NCBI GenBank assembly: GCA_015056655.1
Contig: SVFV01000022.1
Location: 1 to 57,670, forward strand
DNA length: 57,670 nucleotides
Source: Butyrivibrio sp.
GTDB lineage: Bacteria; Bacillota; Clostridia; Lachnospirales; Lachnospiraceae
Direction of reading: 5' to 3'
Part shown: positions 43,888 to 53,457 of the stretch, one piece after another
Position numbering within the stretch: position 1 is the stretch's first letter
Layout of the letters: the number at the start of each line of letters is the position of its first letter
Notes under the pieces: generated by a model
Told to the model about the DNA's origin: nothing
The model's input: the letters and a program-made list of their open reading frames with translations, nothing else
Databases searched by the model: none
Program-made: the position numbers and the translations under genes

Positions 43888-45265
43888 CCTTGCGCCTTAA
43901 CTTTGCAATGAAGAACCCATCGGTTCCATACTCTCCGGGAAGAATCTGAATATAACCATTCTTCGCAGTTTCAATATTCCTCATCTTTTCAGGAAGCTTA
44001 TCAGTAAAATCCACTGGTTCAAACGGATAATTTTTCAGAATCCATTCGACATTATCTTCATTCTCTTCCTTAGCGACAGTACATGTACTGAACATCATAA
44101 TACCGCCGGGCTTAACATAACTCCAAACAGCCTCAAGAATGCTTCTCTGCTTCTGCTGAAGGTTAAGAATCGCATCCTCTCCGGTATTCATCTTAATATC
44201 GGGTTTTCTGCCTATTACACCAAGTCCTGAACATGGAAGATCACACAGAAGAACATCTGCCTTGTTTTCCATATTGGTATCATGTTTTTCAGCATCATAC
44301 GCCTCAACTACAATATTTTCAACACGCATACGCTGTACGTTTTCACGTATAACCATGCACTTATTTTCAGAAATATCTCTGGCAATAACCCGTCCAGTGC
44401 CCTTAAGCTTATCACTGGCATGAAGGCTCTTTCCTCCAGGGGCTGCACATACATCTATAACAAATCCGTCTCTCTTAAAGTCTGCCAGGTCGCACACAAG
44501 CATTGAGCTTACATCCTGAACAAAGAAAGCACCTTCATCAAAGCCAGGCACATATCTGATATTATCAGTATGGCTAAGCTCCATGGCATAAGGCAGAAGA
44601 TCATTGACCTTCATTTCTATCTTGCCATTATTTGCCTTCTTCATCCTTCCTATCAGTTCTTTTAATGCTTCTGCATCAAGTCTTCTGGCAAATCTGATTG
44701 TTACAGGTCTTGGCTTTAAAAAGAATCTGAACATCTCTCTGGTCTTTTCAAAGCCATAGTCATTTAACCACATTTCAGCAAGCCACTTAGGCTCAGAATA
44801 TCTTACTGAAAGATACTCTGCCCTGCTCTCGTTTGATTCGCCAACAGAAGGCCAGGATATCTTTTCTTTTTTCCTTGCTATATTTCTAAGGACAGCATTA
44901 ACAAATCCCTTCAGTCCAAAAAAATGCATTTTCCCGGTAAGCTTAACCGCTTCGTTAACAGCAGCAGAATCCGGAACAGAATTCATGAAAAGAATCTGAT
45001 AAGCACCCATTCTCAAAATGCACAAAATAGGCACAGCCATCTTGGTTGTAGGTGTTTTGGAAAACTCATTGATAACATAATCAAGAGTTATCTTTCTTTC
45101 AACAGTTCCTTCAGCCAGATACTTAATGAATGACTTACTCTGAGCATCAAGATAATCATAGTGATCAAGAACTCTCTTTATCGTTGAAAGCTGACGCTTT
45201 TCAATGTCCTCCATCTCTATGAGTATATCCAGCGCTATTTTTCTTAAGTTTACATTATCAGCCAT
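43880..45265 (-). CDS. rsmB: 16S rRNA (cytosine-C5)-methyltransferase RsmB
   Basis: 461 residues from the ATG at 45265 (GGAG five bases before; a start nine codons earlier would overlap the peptidase stop). N-terminal NusB-like RNA-binding helices (about 1-135), then the SAM-dependent methyltransferase: DVCAAPGGKSLHASD, DLPCSGLGVIGRKPD and FSTCTVAKEENE, so both cysteines of the C5-methylation mechanism are present. Acts on 16S C967. Two bases after the Zn peptidase gene. Confidence 0.96.
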   Translation of the reverse strand: MADNVNLRKIALDILIEMEDIEKRQLSTIKRVLDHYDYLDAQSKSFIKYLAEGTVERKITLDYVINEFSKTPTTKMAVPILCILRMGAYQILFMNSVPDSAAVNEAVKLTGKMHFFGLKGFVNAVLRNIARKKEKISWPSVGESNESRAEYLSVRYSEPKWLAEMWLNDYGFEKTREMFRFFLKPRPVTIRFARRLDAEALKELIGRMKKANNGKIEMKVNDLLPYAMELSHTDNIRYVPGFDEGAFFVQDVSSMLVCDLADFKRDGFVIDVCAAPGGKSLHASDKLKGTGRVIARDISENKCMVIRENVQRMRVENIVVEAYDAEKHDTNMENKADVLLCDLPCSGLGVIGRKPDIKMNTGEDAILNLQQKQRSILEAVWSYVKPGGIMMFSTCTVAKEENEDNVEWILKNYPFEPVDFTDKLPEKMRNIETAKNGYIQILPGEYGTDGFFIAKLRRKDD

Positions 45266-45266
45266 T

Positions 45267-45989
45267 TTATCTCCGCGAGCGTCTTCCGCCATTTACAAGC
45301 AATACAAGTCTAAGTAACTGCAAAACGGTTGAAGCAGCTGCTGCCACATAAGTCATTGCAGCTGCACTAAGTACTTTTCTGGTATGACCTATCTCTTCGT
45401 CAGAAAGTATTCCATACTCGGTAAGCATTCCCAGAGCTCTGTGTGAAGCATCAAACTCAACAGGAAGTGTAACAAGCTGGAAAAGCAGTGCAAGTGAAAA
45501 CACCCATATACCAATCTCAGCAAGTGGAGTAAATCCTATAATAAGTCCGATCATAACTATCGGAATACCCAGCTTTGAACCAATATTCGCTGCAGGAACA
45601 ATAGCAGATCTGATGCTGAGCGGAACATATCCTGTGTAATGCTGGCAAACATGTCCACACTCATGTGCAGCTACACCTATAGCTGCTACACTTGTTGATC
45701 CAAACGTACTATCTGAAAGATTTACAGTTTTTGTTCTGGGATCATAATGATCTGAAAGATTTCCAGGCACATGCTGAACCTGAACATCAGTAATTCCATT
45801 TCTTCTAAGAATTTCCATAGCTGCCTGAGCGCCTGTCATTCCGCTCATGCTTCTGACTCTGGCATACTTTTTGTAAGTAGACTGAACCAAAGCACTTGCA
45901 CCCATGCAAAGAAGTGCTCCTATAATCACAAGTATATAACTGAAATTATAGAGCAAACTACTTGCCCCATATCCGTATGAACCGTACAT
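45267..45989 (-). CDS. Membrane zinc metallopeptidase (Zn_peptidase_2 family)
   Basis: 240 residues. TM helix at the N-terminus (about 12-32), cytosolic catalytic region with AAHECGHVCQH (HExxH zinc site), then two or three more TM helices (about 130-165, 205-230). The family (PF04298, YugP-like) regularly sits between fmt and rsmB in Clostridia, as here. Role not established. ATG with GGAGGAG upstream. Confidence 0.93.
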   Translation of the reverse strand: MYGSYGYGASSLLYNFSYILVIIGALLCMGASALVQSTYKKYARVRSMSGMTGAQAAMEILRRNGITDVQVQHVPGNLSDHYDPRTKTVNLSDSTFGSTSVAAIGVAAHECGHVCQHYTGYVPLSIRSAIVPAANIGSKLGIPIVMIGLIIGFTPLAEIGIWVFSLALLFQLVTLPVEFDASHRALGMLTEYGILSDEEIGHTRKVLSAAAMTYVAAAASTVLQLLRLVLLVNGGRRSRR

Positions 45990-46001
45990 CTCTGCTCCTC
46001 C

Positions 46002-46931
46002 TTAGTTAAAGCTGTCACCAGCCTTAATCTCATATCCAAGAAGAAAATCCTTAACGCTCATTCTCTTCTTGCCTTCAAGCTGAACTTCAAAGACTTCAAG
46101 TACGCCATCCCCAGTGTTTACAGAAAATGAATCCTTCTTCACTTCCTTAACAGTTCCGAAATCACCATTTGCTGCTGCATCTAAAGCCTTTGCATTCCAG
46201 ATTTTCAAAGTCTTACCATTAAACTTTGTAAAAGAACTGGGCCATGGATTCAATGCTCTAACAAGATCAGATATCTTTTTAGCAGGCATATCCCACTTAA
46301 TCAGTCCCATGTCCTTTGTAATCTTGCCACATTTTGTAGCCTTTTCTTCATCCTGAGGAACTGGTGTAATCTCACCATTTTCAATCATAGGCAAAGCCTT
46401 TACGATAAGCTTTCCACCAAGATTGCTTAATTTATCAAACAAGGTTCCACCTGTGTCGTCATCTTCAATTTTGATAGAATCAGCAACAAGGATATCACCA
46501 GTATCCATTCCAAGTGCCATCTGCATTATGGTGACACCTGTCTCCTTATCACCTTCAATGATTGACTGCTGAATAGGCGCTGCTCCTCTGTATTTTGGAA
46601 GGAGTGACGCATGAATATTAACGCAGCCAAACTTAGGAATATCAAGTATCTCCTGAGAGAGAAGCTGACCAAAGGCAGCAACTACATATATATCTGCATC
46701 ATACTTTTTAAGTTCAAGAACAGCATCAGGAGTCTTAATCTTTTCCGGCTGGAAAACATTAAGGCCATGCTTAAGTGCACATTCTTTTACAGGAGAAATA
46801 GCTAGCTCCTTGCCTCTTCCCTTAGGTCTGTCAGGCTGAGTTACAACTAAAAGCACCTCGTGGCCTGCCTTTATAATCTCCTCAAGTGCCGGAACTGCAA
46901 AGTCCGGTGTACCCATATAAACTATTTTCAT
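46002..46931 (-). CDS. fmt: Methionyl-tRNA formyltransferase
   Basis: 309 residues. Formyl-transfer domain: VYMGTPDFAVPALEEI, CVNIHASLLPKYRGAAPIQ (N-I-H catalytic), then the C-terminal OB-like tRNA-binding domain (LIKWDMPAKKISDLVRALNPWP). Formylates initiator Met-tRNA. ATG with GAGGATG upstream. Lies 85 bases after def; the gap has two hairpins. Confidence 0.97.
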   Translation of the reverse strand: MKIVYMGTPDFAVPALEEIIKAGHEVLLVVTQPDRPKGRGKELAISPVKECALKHGLNVFQPEKIKTPDAVLELKKYDADIYVVAAFGQLLSQEILDIPKFGCVNIHASLLPKYRGAAPIQQSIIEGDKETGVTIMQMALGMDTGDILVADSIKIEDDDTGGTLFDKLSNLGGKLIVKALPMIENGEITPVPQDEEKATKCGKITKDMGLIKWDMPAKKISDLVRALNPWPSSFTKFNGKTLKIWNAKALDAAANGDFGTVKEVKKDSFSVNTGDGVLEVFEVQLEGKKRMSVKDFLLGYEIKAGDSFN

Positions 46932-46956
46932 TCTGCATCCTCTGCTTCATCGGTGT

Positions 46957-47028
46957 CGGCACGATTACTTCGTAATCCTGCCATTTCGTCGGAACCATTC
47001 CAAATCATGACTTCGTCATGATGGTTCC
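46957..47028. other. Two stem-loops between def and fmt
   Basis: GATTAC (46963-46968), TTC, GTAATC (46972-46977), with outer GGCA/TGCC; and ATCATGAC (47004-47011), TTC, GTCATGAT (47015-47022), with outer GGAACCAT (46991-46998) and ATGGTTCC. Both are perfect and share the TTC loop. The second overlaps the def stop codon. No T-run; they may control the def-fmt expression ratio. Confidence 0.5.
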
Positions 47029-47501
47029 TCCTCCTGAAGGTCCTCATTATTTACAAGGTCTCCCTCAACCTTCTCAACATACATATGTCCATCAAGATGG
47101 TCAGTCTCATGGCAGATTGCTCTTGCAAGAAGCTCTGTTCCTTCAAGCTCGAAGGGCTTCATATCAATATCATAAGCACGTACTTTTACATAGTTAGGTC
47201 TGGTAACCACTCCTGATTTGCCAGGAAGTGAAAGACATCCCTCATAGCCAGTCTGCTCACCGCTTGTCTCAAGAATAACCGGATTGATAAGAAGATGTGG
47301 ATCCTCTCCAGTACAATCGATTACAACGATTCTCTTAAGAACGCCAACCTGAGGTGCAGCAAGACCTACGCCATTTGCCTCATACATGGTTTCAAACATA
47401 TCATCAATAAGTTCACGAATTCTGGGAGTAACCTCTTTTACCTCTTTACAAGGGCGTGCAAGAACGTCATCTCCATATTCTCTGATTTCTCTAAGTGCCA
47501 T
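47016..47501 (-). CDS. def: Peptide deformylase
   Basis: 161 residues. All three motifs: GVGLAAPQVG, EGCLSLPG and CHETDHLDG (HExxH form). Metal-dependent removal of N-terminal formyl groups, paired with fmt downstream. Short acidic C-terminal tail. ATG with AAAGG upstream. Between priA and fmt in the operon. Confidence 0.97.
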   Translation of the reverse strand: MALREIREYGDDVLARPCKEVKEVTPRIRELIDDMFETMYEANGVGLAAPQVGVLKRIVVIDCTGEDPHLLINPVILETSGEQTGYEGCLSLPGKSGVVTRPNYVKVRAYDIDMKPFELEGTELLARAICHETDHLDGHMYVEKVEGDLVNNEDLQEEEPS

Positions 47502-47544
47502 AATAAACTACCTTTCTAATTCTCTTTAACAATAAAGCATTATA

Positions 47545-49809
47545 CTAAAATCCCTGCATAGGGTCAAAATCGAACTGAACCATGATCCCGTTAAGTTTCT
47601 TGTTTTTATCAAAGTAATCAAGCAGGCTGTCTACAGCTTCTTTAGCCTTAACCAGGGCCTCCAGATCCTCATGTTTTAAATAAATAACCATTCTGTAGAT
47701 ATCATTGATTTTCCCAATAGCTGCCTGTGCCGGACCTATGATGATCATGTCTTCAATTTTTAAAAATTCAATCTCAGCTCTGAGTCTTGCAGCAAGCTGT
47801 TTACCGTAATTTTCATCCTTAGCCATGATCTGAATAGCCATCATGTGCGCAGCCGGAGGATATCTAAGAAGCTTTCTGTAAGATATCTCTTCTTCATAGA
47901 AGGCTTTGTAATCCTGCTTTGAAGCACTGACTATACTATAATTATCCGGCTGATAGGACTGAATTACAACACTTCCTGGGAACTTACCTCTTCCTGCTCT
48001 GCCGGCTGCCTGAGTCAATAACTGAAAGGTTCTCTCAGCAGCTCTGTAATCTGCAGCATATAAGGACATATCTGCTGCAAGAATACCAACCAGTGTGACA
48101 TTGGGAAAATCATGTCCCTTTACTATCATCTGTGTTCCAACCAGTACATCAGCCTCCTCCGAAGCAAATGCCGATAATATTTTTTCATAGCTTCCCTTGG
48201 CTTTTGTAGTATCTGCATCCATTCTAAGGACTCTCGCCTTAGGAAACATCTTGTTTACTTCTTTTTCAATCTGCTGCGTTCCTGCCCTGAAGGCTGTGAC
48301 GTATTTTGATCCGCATTCCGGACAAATCCTGGAAACAGGCTGCGTATAACCGCAGTAATGGCAGATCAGCGTTCCGCCTCTGTGCTCAGATAAAGAAACA
48401 TCGCAGTGAGGACATTTAAAAACATAGCCGCAGGATCTGCATGAAATAAAGCCTGCCAGTCCTCTTCTATTTATGAAAAGCATTGCCTGATGTCCATTAT
48501 CAAGCGCATCCTGTAGCTTTTCCTGAAGTATCCTGCTAAATATCGATCTGTTTCCGCTTCTAAGCTCATCTCTTAAATCTGCAATCTCAACATCCGGAAG
48601 TGTTCCTCCAGTCAGTCTGCTATTAAGTTCAAAGAGCTTATATGTGCCATTCTGAGCTCTGTAATAGGACTCAAGTGACGGCGTAGCTGAACCAAGAACT
48701 ACACTTGCACCACCTGGTACAAATTTTGCAAGCTGAATAGCCGTCTCTCTGGCATGATACTTAGGCATTGTCTCACTTTTATATGAGCTCTCATGCTCCT
48801 CATCAATTATTATGAGTCCAAGATCAGGAAAAGGCGTAAAGAGTGCGGACCTCGGCCCAATGATAATATCAATATCGCCCTCTCTGGCCCTCCTTGCCTG
48901 ATCGTACTTTTCACCAGCAGACAAAGTGGAGTTCATAACTGAAACTCTTTCTCCAAAATGTCTGTAAAATCTCATCAGCGTCTGATAGGTAAGCGCTATT
49001 TCAGGAATGAGAACAATTGCCTGTTTACCCCTAGATACCATCTTATGGATCATATCGATATAAACTTCTGTTTTTCCACTTCCTGTTATTCCATGAATAA
49101 GGTAGGTATCTCTTATCCCATTGTCAAAATCAGCGATAACCCTGTCAGATATCTGCTGCTGCTCGCTGCTTAAGGTTATTGTCTTGTCATGCTTTTTCAC
49201 ATCGCCTACAGGATTTCTGTAGTAGTCTTCGCTGTCTATCTTTATAATGCCCTGATCAGAGAGGCTTTTAATTGTTGCTGCTGTAACATTAAGCTTACCT
49301 GTAGCCAGCTCATAGGGGATTCTTTCATCAGGATTTTCAAGCAAAGCCTCAAGAAGTCTGGCTCTTGCAACCTGATGCTTCTTAACACAGTTATGATAAA
49401 AATCCCTTGCCTGCCTCTCATCCTGAAAAAGCCTGATATATCTGTGCGTAAGTGTGCCCACCTTTTTCCTAACAGGAAGAACTGTCCTCAGGGCACTTAT
49501 CATAGTGGAGCCGTAATACTTATGCATCCATGCTGAAAGCTTTACCATTATCTGGTCAGGTGAAAGCTCGTCCTCAGCCATATCTATGATTTCTTTAATC
49601 TTTTCTGGTGCGCATTGTGGCTCATTCATAAGCTCCACAACATATCCCTTACGCATGGAATTGCCTTTTCCAAAAGGGATTTTTACGCAGCTGCCCACAT
49701 CGACTACACCTTTAAGCTTATCAGGTATTCTGTACTGAAAGGGCCTGTCCACCTTTTCATGAGATATATCAATTATTAAGTTAGCGTATTCGTAACTTTT
49801 TTCTGGCAT
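47545..49809 (-). CDS. priA: Primosomal helicase PriA
   Basis: 754-residue replication-restart helicase. N-terminal 3' DNA-binding domain, then helicase with GITGSGKTEVY, IIDEEHESSYKSE and the zinc-binding Cys pairs in CRSCGYVFKCPHC and CHYCGY, CPECGS, then VLVGTQMIVKGHDFPNVTLVG. Full length. The start overlaps the murE stop by one base (TAATG). Part of murE-priA-def-fmt. Confidence 0.97.
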   Translation of the reverse strand: MPEKSYEYANLIIDISHEKVDRPFQYRIPDKLKGVVDVGSCVKIPFGKGNSMRKGYVVELMNEPQCAPEKIKEIIDMAEDELSPDQIMVKLSAWMHKYYGSTMISALRTVLPVRKKVGTLTHRYIRLFQDERQARDFYHNCVKKHQVARARLLEALLENPDERIPYELATGKLNVTAATIKSLSDQGIIKIDSEDYYRNPVGDVKKHDKTITLSSEQQQISDRVIADFDNGIRDTYLIHGITGSGKTEVYIDMIHKMVSRGKQAIVLIPEIALTYQTLMRFYRHFGERVSVMNSTLSAGEKYDQARRAREGDIDIIIGPRSALFTPFPDLGLIIIDEEHESSYKSETMPKYHARETAIQLAKFVPGGASVVLGSATPSLESYYRAQNGTYKLFELNSRLTGGTLPDVEIADLRDELRSGNRSIFSRILQEKLQDALDNGHQAMLFINRRGLAGFISCRSCGYVFKCPHCDVSLSEHRGGTLICHYCGYTQPVSRICPECGSKYVTAFRAGTQQIEKEVNKMFPKARVLRMDADTTKAKGSYEKILSAFASEEADVLVGTQMIVKGHDFPNVTLVGILAADMSLYAADYRAAERTFQLLTQAAGRAGRGKFPGSVVIQSYQPDNYSIVSASKQDYKAFYEEEISYRKLLRYPPAAHMMAIQIMAKDENYGKQLAARLRAEIEFLKIEDMIIIGPAQAAIGKINDIYRMVIYLKHEDLEALVKAKEAVDSLLDYFDKNKKLNGIMVQFDFDPMQGF

Positions 49810-51302
49810 TACTTGTTATTTATCTCATCAAGAATCTCTTTTATAAGAACTCGCTCATCCATAGGGTACTTAACGCCCTTGATTTCCTGATAGTCCTCAT
49901 GTCCCTTACCTGCAAGAACGATGATATCACCATGTTCACCATGTTCGATTGCATAACGGATAGCTTCTTTTCTATCTTCAATCATGATATATTCACCGTC
50001 AGTCTTCTTCATTCCGGTTTCAATATCCCTGATGATGTCCATAGGCTCCTCAAATCTCGGATTGTCAGATGTAATAATTGTGAGATCTGCAAGCTTTCCA
50101 CTTACTTCACCCATCTCAAATCTGCGAAGCTTTGATCTGTTACCACCACATCCAAATACACTTATAAGGCGATTCGGATGATAATCTCTGATTGTAGAAA
50201 GAAGGCTCTTAAGTGCCATTGCATTGTGAGCATAATCAATCATAAGAGTAAAGTCATCAGAAACCTTAACCATTTCTATTCTGCCCTTAACCCTTGCCTT
50301 CTTAAGCGCTTCTGTAATCTCATGGTTATCAGCGCCAAGAATCCTTGCTACATCAATAGCACAAAGTGCATTATATACACTGAATCTACCAGGTGTGGGA
50401 ACCTCTGCATGAACCTCTACACAGCCGCTTGTATCAAATAAAACGCCAAGCTCGCCCGGCTTATGAATATATGCCAGGTTAAGTGCTCTAAGATCAGCAT
50501 CCTCTGAGAATCCATAGGTTGTAAGATCACAGGTATGTCCCTCAAGAACATCTTCCATTCTGGGATCATCTGCATTTGCAATACCAACCTTACACTGTTT
50601 AAACAAAAGTCCCTTACAATGCATATAATCTTCAAAATCCTTATGCTCATTAGGTCCGATATGATCAGGCTCGATGTTAGTAAATACACCTATGTCATAT
50701 ATGAAGCCCTGACTTCTATGAAGCATAAGTCCCTGAGAAGAAACCTCCATTACTACGCAGTCACAGCCAGCATCAACCATTCTGCGCATATAGTGCTGAA
50801 GATCATAGGACTCAGGAGTTGTATTCTCAGCATGAATATGTTCATCACCGATAATAACTTCAATAGTACCAATAAGACCGCACTTATGGCCTGCATTCTC
50901 AAGCATACTCTTTATAAGATATGTAGTTGTTGTCTTACCCTTTGTTCCTGTAATACCAATAGTCTTGATGCTGTCAGCAGGGTGATCAAACCATGCAGCT
51001 GAAATAAATGCCATTGCATATCTGGTATTCTCTACCTTGACAACAACTGTCTTACTATCAGCAGGAATCTCAACATCTTTCTGAACAACTATAGCTGCAG
51101 CACCCTTCTGTGCTGCTTCCATGGCTGCACTGTGTCCATCAAAATTTGCGCCCTCGATACAGATAAAAAGACATCCCTCTGTTATCTTTCTATTGTCATT
51201 GATAACTGCAGATATCTCCACATCAAGGTCAGCAGCCTCTGCTTCCTTTCCCCCTACTAAAGCCTTATATTCTATATCATTAATCAATTCTCTAAGTTTC
51301 AT
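49809..51302 (-). CDS. murE: UDP-N-acetylmuramoyl-tripeptide synthetase MurE
   Basis: 497-residue cytosolic ligase that adds the third amino acid to UDP-MurNAc-Ala-Glu. ATP loop GITGTKGKTTTT, carbamylated-lysine region, and TSDNPRFEEP, whose DNPR motif signals meso-diaminopimelate as substrate. C-terminal KGHEDYQ. Own leader of about 225 bases after recJ, with GGAGG before ATG. Confidence 0.96.
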   Translation of the reverse strand: MKLRELINDIEYKALVGGKEAEAADLDVEISAVINDNRKITEGCLFICIEGANFDGHSAAMEAAQKGAAAIVVQKDVEIPADSKTVVVKVENTRYAMAFISAAWFDHPADSIKTIGITGTKGKTTTTYLIKSMLENAGHKCGLIGTIEVIIGDEHIHAENTTPESYDLQHYMRRMVDAGCDCVVMEVSSQGLMLHRSQGFIYDIGVFTNIEPDHIGPNEHKDFEDYMHCKGLLFKQCKVGIANADDPRMEDVLEGHTCDLTTYGFSEDADLRALNLAYIHKPGELGVLFDTSGCVEVHAEVPTPGRFSVYNALCAIDVARILGADNHEITEALKKARVKGRIEMVKVSDDFTLMIDYAHNAMALKSLLSTIRDYHPNRLISVFGCGGNRSKLRRFEMGEVSGKLADLTIITSDNPRFEEPMDIIRDIETGMKKTDGEYIMIEDRKEAIRYAIEHGEHGDIIVLAGKGHEDYQEIKGVKYPMDERVLIKEILDEINNK

Positions 51303-51475
51303 AACCGTATTCCTCCTACAAATACTATATTACTCTATTTTATGCTTTAATACACTTCTACAAAATTTCTTAAGAATCTTTTGTTTTCCTTAAGTTTTTG
51401 AACACAATCTATTCACAAATACAATGTATATTATAGACAAGATAGTTGATGAACTAACTATCTCCCCCTCATAAG

Positions 51476-51515
51476 AAACCGCAGACACACGCCGATGGCG
51501 TGTGTTTTGTGGTTT
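51476..51515 (-). terminator. Terminator after recJ
   Basis: Inner stem ACACACGCC (51485-51493) with GGCGTGTGT (51497-51505), loop GAT; outer stem AAACCGCA (51476-51483) with TGTGGTTT (51508-51515), one G-U pair. T-rich on both sides, short on the minus strand (GGTTTCTT). It lies 13 bases beyond the recJ stop. The gap 51303-51475 has a further small inverted repeat, GATAGTT 51441-51447 with AACTATC 51456-51462, and no gene. Confidence 0.75.
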
Positions 51516-51527
51516 TATGGAAGTTTT

Positions 51528-53333
51528 CTATAACATATAATCCTTAAGAATTATCTGAAGACTCTCTGTTCCCCTGAATTCATTAATATTTGGTTTATAA
51601 GCTATCTTAATATTCATTTTATCATGAACAGATCCAGCATATAATTTATCAGCATTTTCTTTTCCAAAGCTCTTTTCCAGAAACTCATTCCATTTATCAA
51701 GCTTTTGAAATACCATCATATCGTAACTGTTTCCATTTTCATCCTTCACAAGGATTTTTCCAACATTGGCATTCTTGCCCATGATTCTGCCCTGAATCAG
51801 TTCCACATTCCTGGCTGCAAATAAAGGTTCTTCATTTCCAAGTCCGTAGGGCTCAAGCCTGTCAAATTCCTTAACAAGATTCATACTCAAATATCCAAGT
51901 GGAAGCTCCATATCCAAATGAAGCACCTCCTGGAAATCATCAAGAGTCAGCTTACTGTTATCATTGAGAGCCTTGGTAAATGCCTCAAGATTCTCCTTTT
52001 TTAAAGAAAAACCGGCTGCCATTTTATGACCGCCAAACTTCTCCAAAAGATCCCTGCATTCACTTAATGCATCATGCATGTGATAGGCTTCTATGGACCT
52101 TCCGGATCCCTTTAACAGATCATTTGCCGCATCCGTCAAAACAAAGGTTGGCCTGTTGACAGCTTCTTTGATTCTCCCGGCAATTATTCCTGCAAGAGAC
52201 TCGTGCATATCAGGCAGATATATAACTACTACATCAGGAAGGTTATCTCCATACTCTGAGAGCTTCTCCAAAGCCTCTTCCTGTCCTTTTGCAGTCAGAT
52301 CCTTTCGCTCATCATTAAGCTCCCTAAGTTCTCTTGCTATTCTGGATGCAACATCAGGATTCTCCTCGCATAACAGCTCAAGTCCACGCATAGCACTATC
52401 AAGTCTGCCTGTTGCATTTAAACATGGTCCGATTACAAAACCGTAAATATAGCAGGTTACTTTATAAGGATCTATCTCGCACTCTCTAAGAAGTGCTCTG
52501 ATTCCAACATTACTTGTGCCTGCTATGTTTTTCATTGAATCAATTACTACTATTCTATTCTCACCTGTGAGCGGCATTACATCACATACAGTTGCCCAGC
52601 CTGCAAATATCCTAAGCTCCTTAAGAAACTCCTCATAGATATCACCATCTGCAAGTCCCATAACCTCTGATAAAACCTGTATGAATTTATACGCAACCAT
52701 TGCTCCGCAGATTTCATTGGCATATTTCTTTTTCTTATCATCAGAGAAAATAAAGCTGTCTTTTCTCTTAGGATCTACCACTGCATCTGCATCAGGCAAA
52801 ATCATAGCTTCACTATCTTCTGATTCACAAAGAACTTCATGGTGGTCTGTAACAACAACCTTCATGCCAAGCTCCTTGGCATGAGCTATCTGCTCTAGTG
52901 CAGCTATTCCATTATCACAGGTGATTATTGTTTTTACACCTGCTTCATTAGCTTCATCAATAAGTGAATTACTAAGCCCGTATCCATCGTGAATTCTATG
53001 CGGAAGTCTTGCATCAACATTTGCTCCGCATCTCTTTAGGCCCATTAGTAAAATATATGAAGAGCATATTCCATCAACATCATAGTCTCCTATAATCCTG
53101 ATACGCTCACTATTTTCAATGCTATCTTTAAGTACCGCTGCTGCTTTATCAATGTCTTTTAGCTCGTATGGATCACGCAATTTCTTGATGTCAGCACTCA
53201 AATATGCTTTGATATCTTCATATTCAAAGACATCTCTGTTTCTAAGAAGTCTCGCGGTTATTGGTGATATATTATGCGCTCTTCCAATCTCTTCAAAGTC
53301 AGCGCCTTTTCTGGTTATAAACCACTTTGACAT
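51528..53333 (-). CDS. recJ: Single-strand-specific exonuclease RecJ
   Basis: 601 residues. DHH domain: IGDYDVDGICS (motif I), VVTDHHEVL (motif III) and DAVVDPKR; then DHHA1 with GSGRSIEAYHMHDALSE and GGHKMAAGFSL, and a C-terminal OB part. 5'-3' exonuclease of RecF-type repair. ATG at 53333 with a weak GGGG site. Adjacent to secDF as in many Clostridia. Separate terminators lie on both sides. Confidence 0.96.
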   Translation of the reverse strand: MSKWFITRKGADFEEIGRAHNISPITARLLRNRDVFEYEDIKAYLSADIKKLRDPYELKDIDKAAAVLKDSIENSERIRIIGDYDVDGICSSYILLMGLKRCGANVDARLPHRIHDGYGLSNSLIDEANEAGVKTIITCDNGIAALEQIAHAKELGMKVVVTDHHEVLCESEDSEAMILPDADAVVDPKRKDSFIFSDDKKKKYANEICGAMVAYKFIQVLSEVMGLADGDIYEEFLKELRIFAGWATVCDVMPLTGENRIVVIDSMKNIAGTSNVGIRALLRECEIDPYKVTCYIYGFVIGPCLNATGRLDSAMRGLELLCEENPDVASRIARELRELNDERKDLTAKGQEEALEKLSEYGDNLPDVVVIYLPDMHESLAGIIAGRIKEAVNRPTFVLTDAANDLLKGSGRSIEAYHMHDALSECRDLLEKFGGHKMAAGFSLKKENLEAFTKALNDNSKLTLDDFQEVLHLDMELPLGYLSMNLVKEFDRLEPYGLGNEEPLFAARNVELIQGRIMGKNANVGKILVKDENGNSYDMMVFQKLDKWNEFLEKSFGKENADKLYAGSVHDKMNIKIAYKPNINEFRGTESLQIILKDYML

Positions 53334-53398
53334 TTAATCTGATTTCCCCATTTCTGTGCCAACGTCCTTTCCTTCAGGCCATTAGCAACTATATCTAA

Positions 53399-53426
53399 TT
53401 GAGCCTTCCCCGTAGGGAAGGCTCAA
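53399..53426. other. Strong 12-base hairpin between secDF and recJ
   Basis: TTGAGCCTTCCC (53399-53410), loop CGTA, GGGAAGGCTCAA (53415-53426). Perfect stem. On the minus strand the following bases are TTAGATA, so there is no proper T-run. It may be an RNA processing or weak termination point. Confidence 0.6.
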
Positions 53427-53457
53427 CATTTAATATCATATATTTGATATGTAATTC

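Noticed and set aside
50535..51002. Plus-strand ORF of 155 codons inside murE
   Set aside because: Antisense to a full-length essential gene with intact motifs.
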